A stretch of DNA of 56,908 bases from Shimia sp. (GTDB lineage Bacteria > Pseudomonadota > Alphaproteobacteria > Rhodobacterales > Rhodobacteraceae). Where the stretch lies: NCBI RefSeq assembly GCF_022448905.1, contig NZ_JAKVCW010000022.1, forward strand, positions 1-56,908, in the 5' to 3' direction. The translations under genes and the position numbers were made by a program. Below are positions 49,603 to 56,908 of this stretch, in pieces (within the stretch, counting starts at the first letter, position 1; each line of letters begins with the position of its first letter). Under the pieces are notes generated by a model that worked only from the letters and a program-made list of their open reading frames with translations, did not search any database and was not told where the DNA came from.

Positions 49603-50985
49603 ATGTCGCTGGATTTGGAGCGTTTGGATGCGGTCGCCACGGTTGCCGCGATCAGAGATGGGTCGGTTTCTGCGGCTGAATATGCCGAAGGCCTGGCGGA
49701 CCGGGCCGCGAAACATGCGGACCTGAATACGCTTCAGAGTTTCGATGCAGAACATGTCGTTCGGGCAGCGACCGAAGCCTTCGAGGCCAATCCGGGAGCG
49801 GCGCTTGCGGGCCTTCCGGTCGTGGCCAAGGACAACATCAACACCACGAATTACCCGACTGCAGGCGGCACGAAGGCTTTGCTTGATCATACCCCGGCAA
49901 CGGATGCCGGTGTTGTCCAGCGGATCATCCGGGCGGGTGGGTTCATCGGGGCCAAGGCCGGAATGCATGAACTGGCCTTTGGCATCACATCGAACAACGC
50001 GGTCACCGGGGCCGTGCGCAATCCGGCTAACCCGTCCATGATCCCAGGCGGGTCATCGGGTGGCACCGCAGCCGCCATCGCCGCCGGGATATTCCCCGCA
50101 GGTCTGGGCACTGATACCGGCGGGTCCTGCCGTATTCCCGCAGCCCTCTGTGGCGTAATCGGCTTCCGTCCGACAACCGGGCGGTATGATGGCGATGGCG
50201 TTGTTCCGATCTCGCACACCCGCGATACCGTAGGACCATTGGCCCGCAGTGTTCGGGATATCGCCCTGTTCGACAGCGTTCTGTCGGGCATCAACACGGA
50301 ACTCGCAGATGTCGAGATGGGCAATGTTACTTTAGGTGTTCCCCGGCAGATGTTCTTCGACAACCTCGATCCGGTTGTTGCCGAAGCGGTCGAGGCGCAA
50401 CTCTCTACCCTGTCAGCCGCAGGGGCCAAGCTCGTCGATGTTAGATTCGAGCCGATCTGGCCGCATAACGAAGCCTTCAGTTTCCCGGTCGTGCTTTACG
50501 AGGTCATGCGCGACCTGCCTGCCTATCTGACGGAACACGCCCCGGACATTTCCTTTGAAACACTCGTTGCAGGCATAGGCTCACCGGATGTGGCCGGAGC
50601 CATTGGCAGCCAGCTTGGGGAAGAGGCGATGCCGGAGGCAGCCTACAGGGCGGCGATGGACGAGCATCGCTCGGCAATGCGTCAGATTTACGGTCAGGTT
50701 TTCGAAAAATATAGGCTGGACGCGATTGTCTTCCCGACGACGCCCCTGCCTGCAAGACCCATCGGCGAGGACGAGACGGTCACCCTGAACGGCGAACAGG
50801 TCCCAACCTTCCCGACCTACATCCGCAATACGGACCTGGGATCGAATGTAGGTGCCCCCGGCATTTCGCTTCCATGCCCTGTGTCTTCGGGCCTTCCAGT
50901 CGGCATCGAGTTCGATGCCATGCCCGGCAAGGACCGGTCACTCCTGGCCTTGGCACGGGCCGCGGAAAAAGCAATGGCGCAATAG
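49603..50985 (+). CDS. amidase (amidase-signature family)
   Basis: A 460-residue hydrolase with the Ser-cisSer-Lys triad: Lys in LPVVAKDNINTT, cis-Ser in PGGSSGGTAAA and the nucleophile Ser in TDTGGSCRIPAALCG. It resembles indoleacetamide hydrolase and mandelamide-type amidases and would release ammonia from a small amide. No signal peptide, so it acts in the cytoplasm. It leads the ABC genes that follow, which presumably import its substrate. The ATG has AGGGAGG 6-7 bases upstream. Confidence 0.9.
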   Translation: MSLDLERLDAVATVAAIRDGSVSAAEYAEGLADRAAKHADLNTLQSFDAEHVVRAATEAFEANPGAALAGLPVVAKDNINTTNYPTAGGTKALLDHTPATDAGVVQRIIRAGGFIGAKAGMHELAFGITSNNAVTGAVRNPANPSMIPGGSSGGTAAAIAAGIFPAGLGTDTGGSCRIPAALCGVIGFRPTTGRYDGDGVVPISHTRDTVGPLARSVRDIALFDSVLSGINTELADVEMGNVTLGVPRQMFFDNLDPVVAEAVEAQLSTLSAAGAKLVDVRFEPIWPHNEAFSFPVVLYEVMRDLPAYLTEHAPDISFETLVAGIGSPDVAGAIGSQLGEEAMPEAAYRAAMDEHRSAMRQIYGQVFEKYRLDAIVFPTTPLPARPIGEDETVTLNGEQVPTFPTYIRNTDLGSNVGAPGISLPCPVSSGLPVGIEFDAMPGKDRSLLALARAAEKAMAQ

Positions 50986-51013
50986 GCGCCTCTTTCAACA
51001 AAGGGAGGAACTC

Positions 51014-52162
51014 ATGTTGAAATCAACGACGAAACTCTTGGCCGGTGCGGCCACGGTCCTGGCTCTCGGAACAGTATCCGCCGCAGCCGACATCAAGATC
51101 GGCGTTCTTGTGCCGGATTCTGGTCCGGCAGGCCTCTTCGGGCCGTCCACACGGAACTCGGCTACATTGGCCGCCGAGACGATCAATGCGAGCGGCGGGA
51201 TCAATGGCGAACAGATCGAATTGGTCTTCGCCGATGTTGGCGTTCCTCCGGCCGAGGCAGCGCAGGCTGCACTGCGCCTGTGGAAAGGCGAAGGCGCTCA
51301 GGCTTTTGTCGGCATGCATGACTCGGCGGTTCGAGAGGCCTTGATCGGTCGCTTCAACGGGCAGATTCCGTATGTCTATACGCCGGTCTACGAAGGCAAT
51401 TCCTGTGCAACCGGTCTGTACGTCACAGGCGAAACCCCGAGCCAGCAGCTTGCCCCGGTCATCCCGCACCTAACTGAGTCCGAAGGCGTGTCCAAATGGT
51501 ATCTGATCGGCCATGATTACAACTGGCCCCGTGATACTAACGCCCTGGCCAAAACCTATATCGCCGATGCAGGCGGTGAGGTCGTGGGCGAGGAATACGT
51601 GCCCTTCACGGTTTCCGAATTCGACTCGTCTCTTCAACGTATCAAGGAAAGCGGTGCCGACGCGGTGCTAATTACCCTTGTCGGCGGCGGTTCCGTGGGC
51701 TTCAACGTCAGCTTCGCAGGCTTTGGTCTGGATGAACAGGCCATTCGCCTGGGCACTCTGATTGAAGAGAACACCCTTGCCGGGATCGGTGCGGACAACG
51801 CGGATCGTCTGTATTCATCTTCGGGCTACTTCGCCTCCATCGAATCTGAAGCTGCGGCGTCGTTTGCCGCGGACTTTTCGGCAGCATTCGGTGCAGACGC
51901 ACCAGCCCTGAACGGTCTCGGTCAGTCGGCTTATGAGGGTCTGATGCTGCTGGCTGCACTGGCCAACAAGGCAGGTAGCCTTGATGTCGACGCCATGGAC
52001 GCCGCCGCAGAGGGCACCACATGGAGCACGCCGCGGGGCGACAACACGCTGACCGGTCGTCATATGGCACAGACGATTTATCTCGCCGATGGAAGTGGCG
52101 GGGCGTTCAACATCGTCGCGTCGTTTGGCAACGTGGCTTCCTCTGAAGCCTGCGCAAACTGA
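51014..52162 (+). CDS. amide/urea-type ABC transporter binding protein
   Basis: A 382-residue type-1 periplasmic-binding protein of the leucine/amide class. A Sec signal (MLKSTTKLLAGAATVLALG...SAAA) is followed by IKIGVLVPDSGPAGLFGPSTRN, then IPYVYTPVYEGNSCATGLY and the second lobe (SGADAVLITLVGGGSVGFN). It resembles the short-chain amide and urea binders (FmdD/UrtA). The start at 51014 has GGGAGG upstream; the longer frame lies within the amidase gene. It probably binds the amide cleaved by the amidase. Confidence 0.88.
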   Translation: MLKSTTKLLAGAATVLALGTVSAAADIKIGVLVPDSGPAGLFGPSTRNSATLAAETINASGGINGEQIELVFADVGVPPAEAAQAALRLWKGEGAQAFVGMHDSAVREALIGRFNGQIPYVYTPVYEGNSCATGLYVTGETPSQQLAPVIPHLTESEGVSKWYLIGHDYNWPRDTNALAKTYIADAGGEVVGEEYVPFTVSEFDSSLQRIKESGADAVLITLVGGGSVGFNVSFAGFGLDEQAIRLGTLIEENTLAGIGADNADRLYSSSGYFASIESEAAASFAADFSAAFGADAPALNGLGQSAYEGLMLLAALANKAGSLDVDAMDAAAEGTTWSTPRGDNTLTGRHMAQTIYLADGSGGAFNIVASFGNVASSEACAN

Positions 52163-52172
52163 CCTCCCAGCC

Positions 52173-53021
52173 ATGTCGTCAGTTCTTTTCCTAAACCTTG
52201 CCTGGCAGATCAGCACTCTAGCACTTGTCGCCCTTGGGCTTGCCATCGTGTTTGGCAAGCTTCAGATCATGAATATGGCGCATGGGGAATTTGTGATGAT
52301 CGGGGCCTATGCCCCGGTCATCACATCATCAATGGGCCTGCCTGGCTGGTTGCAGGTTCCTATGTGCCTATTGACTGTGGCGCTGGTTGCCTTTGCACTT
52401 GAGCGCACGATCATCCGCCATCTCTATGGCCGGATGTTCGACAGCCTTCTGGCCACTTGGGGCATTGCCATTCTGCTACGCGAAGCGGTGGAGTTGATCT
52501 TCGGACGCGGCTATCAATCCGTCAGCCCGCCGATCGGCGGTACGCTCAGCATTCTCGGAGCCGACTACCCCGCCTATCGCATAGTCGTCATCATCGGCAT
52601 CATCGTCGGATTTGCTGCGCTTTATTGGTGGAACACCCGCTCTAAAGTCGCAACCCGCATTAAAGCCATGGTGGGCAACCCGGACCTGGCTGAGGCCATC
52701 GGCATCAATACCGCCCGTTTGTCCGCAGGAGCATTTATCTTTGGTTGCTGCACCGCCGGACTGGCTGGGCTGATACTGGCGCCCACCATCCGCATCGAAC
52801 CAATGATGGGGCTCGATTACCTGATCCGCTCGTTCTTCGCCCTGGTCGTCGGCGGTCTTGGCAACCTCGAAGGGCTTGGCATAGGTGCTGGCATCATCGC
52901 GGGAACACAATCTGTCCTCGGGGCCGTCGCCAACCAAACCTATGGCTATCTGGCTGTTCTCACTCTCTCTATTCTCTTTCTCTGGCTGAAACCCGATGGT
53001 ATACGTTCTTCTTCCCGTTAG
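52173..53021 (+). CDS. Liv/Urt-type ABC permease (LivH-like)
   Basis: A 282-residue permease with eight or more helices. The start MSSVLFLNLAWQISTLALVALGLAIVFG and the following NMAHGEFVMIGAY are the hallmark of LivH/UrtB permeases; IKAMVGNPDLAEAIGIN and FALVVGGLGNLEGLGIGA are the ATPase-contact regions. It overlaps the next gene by 26 bp. Confidence 0.9.
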   Translation: MSSVLFLNLAWQISTLALVALGLAIVFGKLQIMNMAHGEFVMIGAYAPVITSSMGLPGWLQVPMCLLTVALVAFALERTIIRHLYGRMFDSLLATWGIAILLREAVELIFGRGYQSVSPPIGGTLSILGADYPAYRIVVIIGIIVGFAALYWWNTRSKVATRIKAMVGNPDLAEAIGINTARLSAGAFIFGCCTAGLAGLILAPTIRIEPMMGLDYLIRSFFALVVGGLGNLEGLGIGAGIIAGTQSVLGAVANQTYGYLAVLTLSILFLWLKPDGIRSSSR

Positions 53022-54741
53022 TCTGCTTCTGGCAGTCTTGCTTCTGATCCCCGAGTTGTTCGGGGACTTCGTGGCCTACCAGATCGGGCTCTACCTGATC
53101 TACGGCGTCGCCGCACAGGGTATCGGCTATCTCTGGGGCAAGACCGGGGTCTTGCCGCTGGGTCAGGCGCTCTTCTTCGGATTTGCGGCCTACGTCACAG
53201 CCATCACCCTTCGCGCCGAGAGTGGTCTAATCATTGACCTGGCCCTTGCTACCGCCGTGCTGGCTGCCATTTCGGTTTTTTCATTCCTCTTGGCCGCGCT
53301 GATCTTTCGGGGTCGGAATGAAAGCGGGCCGTACTTCTCGCTGATCACGCTGGCCTTGGTGATGATCGCTGAGCAGGTCGCAGGCACGATGACCAACCTA
53401 ACCGGTGGCTTCAATGGGATGAGCGGTTTCGACAGCCTCGGCAATCTCGACCCGTTCGGCAGTTTTTATTACGTCATCGTCGCTGCCACTGTTGTAGTAA
53501 GCCTGCTTCTTTATGTGTTGAACAAGTTACCGGTCAACCTGATCGCCAAGGCGGTTGCAGACAACGAACCTCGCCTGCAATTGCTCGGCTTTCCGACCCA
53601 TGTTGTTAAGGGGGCGGTCTTTGCCTTTTCAGCCGTCATCGCCGCATTGTCTGGGGGCTTGTTTGCCTCGCATCAAGGCATCGTGACGCCGACGTCGATG
53701 GGATTTGGCCTGTCGGCAGAGATGGTGATCCTAACAGCCGTGGGGGGGCGCTTCCACGTTCTCGGACCTCTGATCGGAGCAGTCATCGTCGGCTGGGCCT
53801 CAGCCGAATTGCGCGACAGTTTCCCTTATTGGGAACTACTGATGGCCGCCGCCTTCATCCTCGTCGTACTAAAGGCACCCGGTGGAATCGCTGAACTGCT
53901 CGAGTCGGGATACCGGCGCATTCGACCTGCGAAAATCGGCAAGTCCTTCGAGGCCATCGCCGCCCCGACAACCAAGGTGGTTGATTCTGATGCCCCCCTT
54001 CGCTTTGACGATGTTCATCTGCAAATCGGCGTCGTCCGCATCCTGAACGGCGTGTCTTTTGAGACCCCGCCTACAGGCATCGTCAGCGTCATCGGGCCAA
54101 ACGGCGCGGGTAAAACCAGCGCGCTCAACACCATCACCGGCAATCTCCGCATAACCGACGGCAGCATTGCACTTGGGAAGCGCAGAATTGACTCGAGACC
54201 TCCCTATAAGGCTCTGCACAGCGGGATTGGCCGCAAATTGCAGGTGCCCTCGGTGTTCTTTTCCATGAACGTGTCTGAGAACCTGTCCATTGCCATGATG
54301 GCAAACCGCGCGCGGCTAATCGATCTTTTCCGCCCTTCAACCTATCAATGGCGATCGAAATCGCTGTCTGACCTGTTAGAACATTCCTCGGTACCGCTTC
54401 AGGAAGAGCTTGTCGAACCGGTCGAGCACCTGCCACAGGGCCACCGCCAGTTTCTGGAATACGCGATGACCATCGCGGCGGAACCTCAGGTGCTGCTGCT
54501 GGACGAACCCTGTGCAGGTCTTTCACCGGATGAAACGGCGCTGATGACCAATCTGGTTCGGGAATATCAGGCGGAAACAGGTGGTCTGGTCATTGTCATC
54601 GAACACGACATAAGCATCGTTGAAGCAATCTCGGACAAGGTTCTTGTTATGCACCTAGGGCAGGTTCTGGCGTTTGATACGTTCGAAACAGTACGAAGCA
54701 ACCCGGAAGTTCAAGCTGTTTATTCCGGAGGAACGAAATGA
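52996..54741 (+). CDS. fused Liv/Urt-type permease–ATPase (LivM–LivG)
   Basis: A 581-residue fusion. Residues 1-310 are a LivM/UrtC permease (GYLWGKTGVLPLGQALFFGFAAY; KAVADNEPRLQLLGF; VGGRFHVLGPLIGA). Residues 340-581 are an ATPase with Walker A GPNGAGKTSAL, Walker B VLLLDEPCAGLSPDE and an H-loop IEHDISIV. The signature reads LPQGHRQFLE in place of LSGGQ, similar to the degenerate signature of UrtD. Fusion fixes a 1:1 ratio of permease and ATPase. The last four bases overlap the next ATPase. Confidence 0.88.
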   Translation: MVYVLLPVSLLLAVLLLIPELFGDFVAYQIGLYLIYGVAAQGIGYLWGKTGVLPLGQALFFGFAAYVTAITLRAESGLIIDLALATAVLAAISVFSFLLAALIFRGRNESGPYFSLITLALVMIAEQVAGTMTNLTGGFNGMSGFDSLGNLDPFGSFYYVIVAATVVVSLLLYVLNKLPVNLIAKAVADNEPRLQLLGFPTHVVKGAVFAFSAVIAALSGGLFASHQGIVTPTSMGFGLSAEMVILTAVGGRFHVLGPLIGAVIVGWASAELRDSFPYWELLMAAAFILVVLKAPGGIAELLESGYRRIRPAKIGKSFEAIAAPTTKVVDSDAPLRFDDVHLQIGVVRILNGVSFETPPTGIVSVIGPNGAGKTSALNTITGNLRITDGSIALGKRRIDSRPPYKALHSGIGRKLQVPSVFFSMNVSENLSIAMMANRARLIDLFRPSTYQWRSKSLSDLLEHSSVPLQEELVEPVEHLPQGHRQFLEYAMTIAAEPQVLLLDEPCAGLSPDETALMTNLVREYQAETGGLVIVIEHDISIVEAISDKVLVMHLGQVLAFDTFETVRSNPEVQAVYSGGTK

Positions 54742-55421
54742 CCGCGCTTCTGGAAATTGACAACCTGACCGGCGGGTATCGCGACACCAACGTGCTGTTC
54801 GACGTCTCAGCCCGGATTGAAACGGGCAGTGTTCTTGGTGTCTTCGGTAGAAACGGCGTTGGCAAAACTACCCTCGCCCGGCTGGTGCAAGGTAGCCTGA
54901 TCGCAGGTGCAGGTGAAATCCGATTAGAGGGAAGCTCTGTCGGCACGCTACCCGCGTATGCCCGCCGTGAACTGGGTTTCGGTTACATGCCGCAAACATC
55001 CATGGTGTTTGATGATCTGACGGTCAGGGAGAACCTGAACTTGGGCTCCAACCGCGAAGCACCGGATCGGTATTTCGAACGGTTTCCGAGGCTGGCGGAA
55101 CGGTTGGACCAACCTGCGGGCACCATGTCGGGCGGGGAGCGGAAAATTCTGGCCTTTGTCCGAAGCATGATCGAAGACACCAAGCTGATCGTCCTTGACG
55201 AGCCGTCAGAGGGCGTCCAGCCGGAGAACATCTACCACATGGCCGATTGCCTGAAGGAACGGGCGGCGGCAGGGGTCGGTGTTCTTTTGTGTGAACAGAA
55301 CCTGACCTTTCTGACCAGCATTTCTTCCTGGTATCTTGGATTGGACGCGGGAACGGTTGTTCTGAACAAACCGGCCAACGAGGTGTCGGGTGCGGATTTG
55401 AGGTCGATTTTAAGCTTGTAG
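54738..55421 (+). CDS. Liv/Urt-type ABC ATPase (LivF-like)
   Basis: A 227-residue ATPase starting in an ATGA overlap with the fusion gene. Walker A is GRNGVGKTTLA, the signature MSGGERKIL, Walker B LIVLDEPSEGVQPE, and the H-loop His is replaced by Gln in LLCEQNLTF, as usual in LivF. It pairs with the fused ATPase to power amide uptake and ends the operon. Confidence 0.9.
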   Translation: MTALLEIDNLTGGYRDTNVLFDVSARIETGSVLGVFGRNGVGKTTLARLVQGSLIAGAGEIRLEGSSVGTLPAYARRELGFGYMPQTSMVFDDLTVRENLNLGSNREAPDRYFERFPRLAERLDQPAGTMSGGERKILAFVRSMIEDTKLIVLDEPSEGVQPENIYHMADCLKERAAAGVGVLLCEQNLTFLTSISSWYLGLDAGTVVLNKPANEVSGADLRSILSL

Positions 55422-55762
55422 TCGGGATCGGCCTCAATTCCGGTCGCTTCGAAAAGTGATGAAGCAAAAAACCGGTCATTCGTTTTGTCTGCAGCATTTG
55501 GCACAAAGGGCTCAACTGAGACATCCGAGCAAAACGGTCAGGTGACCGCTTGGTCTGGGTTAGCGGCCAATCAGCGATCGTCAAAACCAAGGCAACGACC
55601 GCTTTGATAGCGCGATGACGGCTTGCGGGAGAACCGGACCTTCGGCTCAGAGACGGCTTTGGCAGCAAGGCGAGACGAAGCTACCCTTCGACGCTTCACT
55701 ACGAATATCCGCTGTTAGCAATCCAGGTTCATGAAAGAAGGGGCAAGTTGGCGAACCAAAAT
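55422..55762. other. gene-free stretch
   Basis: Between the end of the ABC operon and the convergent transglycosylase-like gene I see no gene, no clear terminator and only repeat-like debris. Confidence 0.4.
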
Positions 55763-56419
55763 CTACACGCAGGCGTCGAGCCAAACATCACTTTGACTTT
55801 CTGGGCTGCAATCACCGGATGTGAGTCTTGCAATCCGCGAAGCGCGGTCGTCTAGCTCTTCATCACTTTCAAGAAGCCGGAACCGTCCCGGAGCGATTAG
55901 CACAGCTAACAGACGATGATACTCTTGATCGGTGAACTCAGAGGGTGCTCGGCTATAGATGCTTTCACTTGCCGCAAAGAACCCCGTCATCCACCCTTCA
56001 GGACCGCGCCCCATCTCAACTGAGTCGAGCCAAAGCGCGAGTATCTGGTCTTTGGCGAGTTGCCGTTCGAGACCAATAGCGAAGCCTGTCTGCCGTATCT
56101 TCCCGATTCCGGGGCGAAAATCCTCGAATCCTAGTCTCTTGGCGAGGGATTGGGAAATCGTAGTTAGTCCCGCCCCGGCCGTAGAGAGATCAACGCCAGC
56201 ATGGTCAAGGAATTCCGGGTCTTGCACCAAGATAAGCTGCCTGAGTTGTTCAATGCCTAGATCATTTGGCCCGCGACCGTCAGCGATCAAACTGTCCGCG
56301 CGAACTGCGTACGCATCTGCCTGACGAACGGCGTCCCAATATCCAATGGCGCCGTAGCCAACGGCCCCCGCAAGAATGAGGAAGAATAGGCTCAATGCGA
56401 TGCTAAAAATCCGTCTCAT
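55763..56419 (-). CDS. transglycosylase-domain (GT51-like) protein without the catalytic Glu
   Basis: A 218-residue protein with one N-terminal membrane anchor (MRRIFSIALSLFFLILAGAVGYGAIGYW) and a shortened GT51-like domain. LVQDPEFLDHAGVD aligns with the usual EDxxFxxHxGvD of peptidoglycan glycosyltransferases, TTISQSLAKRL with TIxQQLAKxL, and QILALWLDSVEMGRG with the later conserved helix. The catalytic Glu of the ED motif is Gln, so polymerase activity is doubtful; it may be a regulator. A longer GTG-started form reaches 56485. Neither start has a strong ribosome-binding site. Confidence 0.72.
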   Translation of the reverse strand: MRRIFSIALSLFFLILAGAVGYGAIGYWDAVRQADAYAVRADSLIADGRGPNDLGIEQLRQLILVQDPEFLDHAGVDLSTAGAGLTTISQSLAKRLGFEDFRPGIGKIRQTGFAIGLERQLAKDQILALWLDSVEMGRGPEGWMTGFFAASESIYSRAPSEFTDQEYHRLLAVLIAPGRFRLLESDEELDDRASRIARLTSGDCSPESQSDVWLDACV

Positions 56420-56825
56420 GTTCACGTCACTAACAAGGAAACCTGCCCCTTGGGGTATACTGAAGTCGAGGGTGAATTGAAACACTGAAACATCTTAAAG
56501 CGGCCCTTCGTGCATTGCGCAGAATTTGTCAAAGAGGGCTCGATGCAGACCTTAGCTGCGCTGTGATCTAACGTCCGCTAAGGGCCGTTGCAAGGCCTTG
56601 CGAAGATGGCTTTCCGGACTCTGAAACGCAGAGCGTTGACTCGGGGCTGATAGGGCTTGAACAGCCGCTGCTTTCACTATCGTGGAGAGCTTTCTCAACA
56701 ACAGTAAACGCCTGCTCTTCGGCTGCAGCTCCGAAACGTCTTGTTCAACTTGGACTGAACGCAGCATTTTGAACATTCCGCTATCTGTTAACCCGCTTTC
56801 GAGCGAGACTGCCGCCTCCTACCAA
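56420..56825. other. gene-free stretch
   Basis: No gene is seen. GCGCAGAATTTGTCAAAG near 56518 resembles the dispersed-module core, in decayed form. Confidence 0.4.
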
Positions 56826-56908
56826 TTATTCCTTCGTCATTTCCGCCAAAATTCTGTCGAATAACGCGACTTTCTGTTCGTCAGAAAGGACTTGTGGCGC
56901 AGAGGTCT
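56826..56908 (-). CDS. C-terminal end of an unidentified gene (partial)
   Basis: Reading in from the window edge, 26 codons end in TAA: TSAPQVLSDEQKVALFDRIL followed by AEMTKE. The amphipathic helical composition looks like a genuine protein end. No family can be named from this fragment; the start lies beyond the window. Confidence 0.5.
   Translation of the reverse strand, partial: TSAPQVLSDEQKVALFDRILAEMTKE

Overview
The window looks like chromosome from a marine alphaproteobacterium of the Rhodobacteraceae (Roseobacter group). Pointers are the betaine/homocysteine methyltransferase genes, the COG0523–DUF1636–Zur zinc genes, DUF1289 and many periplasmic-binding-protein ABC transporters. 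No tRNA, rRNA or CRISPR array was recognised. The assignment rests on gene content only.

Layout. (1) 0.8-6.4 kb: TetR regulator divergent from a DJ-1/PfpI gene, a remnant of a metallo-beta-lactamase-fold gene, a cupin–SDR–flavin amine oxidase set, and a Bcr/CflA-type efflux pump. (2) 6.5-13.3 kb: an AT-rich accessory island bounded by a 742-bp inverted repeat (6550-7291 and 12539-13280). It holds a GlxA-type regulator (intact in one arm, truncated in the other), a receiver-like protein, an FAD dehydrogenase, a phage lysis cassette (muramidase, overlapping Rz/Rz1-like spanins) and a fossil Lrp/AsnC gene. (3) 13.6-22 kb: a zinc-economy island with cytidine deaminase, two homocysteine methyltransferases, dihydroorotase, Zur, YidD, CysRS and a COG0523 GTPase, divergent from HisI, a shortened RibD and a small Cys protein. 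HisI and dihydroorotase each lack a normal zinc ligand. (4) 22-25.3 kb: glutathione S-transferase pseudogene, iron-type alcohol dehydrogenase, MetE-like methyltransferase. (5) 25.7-31.7 kb: a second metal locus. A FecCD-type ABC importer with DUF1636 is divergent from a second Fur/Zur regulator, a second COG0523 GTPase, a WD40 protein and a second copy of the small Cys protein. (6) 31.9-33.9 kb: DUF1289 gene and an IS1182-like element inserted in dispersed repeats. (7) 34.2-39.3 kb: a yjf-type cluster (DUF1190, DUF350, DUF2491, K+ channel, DUF2170, PspA, glutathionylspermidine-synthase-like ATP-grasp). (8) 39.6-48.1 kb: LacI-controlled sugar/polyol ABC transporter with two ATPases and a dihydroxyacetone-type kinase. 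(9) 48.8-55.4 kb: LuxR regulator, amidase and a Liv/amide-type ABC transporter with a fused permease–ATPase. (10) 55.8-56.9 kb: a transglycosylase-like protein and the end of an unidentified gene.

The main biological theme is metal (zinc) homeostasis. Two separate loci each pair a Fur/Zur regulator with a COG0523 metal-chaperone GTPase and a member of the same small Cys protein family. Their divergent promoters carry a shared 15-bp dyad of the form TGTTRYAAMGTWACA. A reasonable model is that zinc starvation lifts repression of an importer, two GTPase chaperones and substitute enzymes for pyrimidine, histidine, riboflavin and cysteinyl-tRNA synthesis. A second theme is genome plasticity: at least three dispersed intergenic repeat modules occur, some joined to each other, one interrupted by the IS and one abutting an arm of the large inverted repeat.
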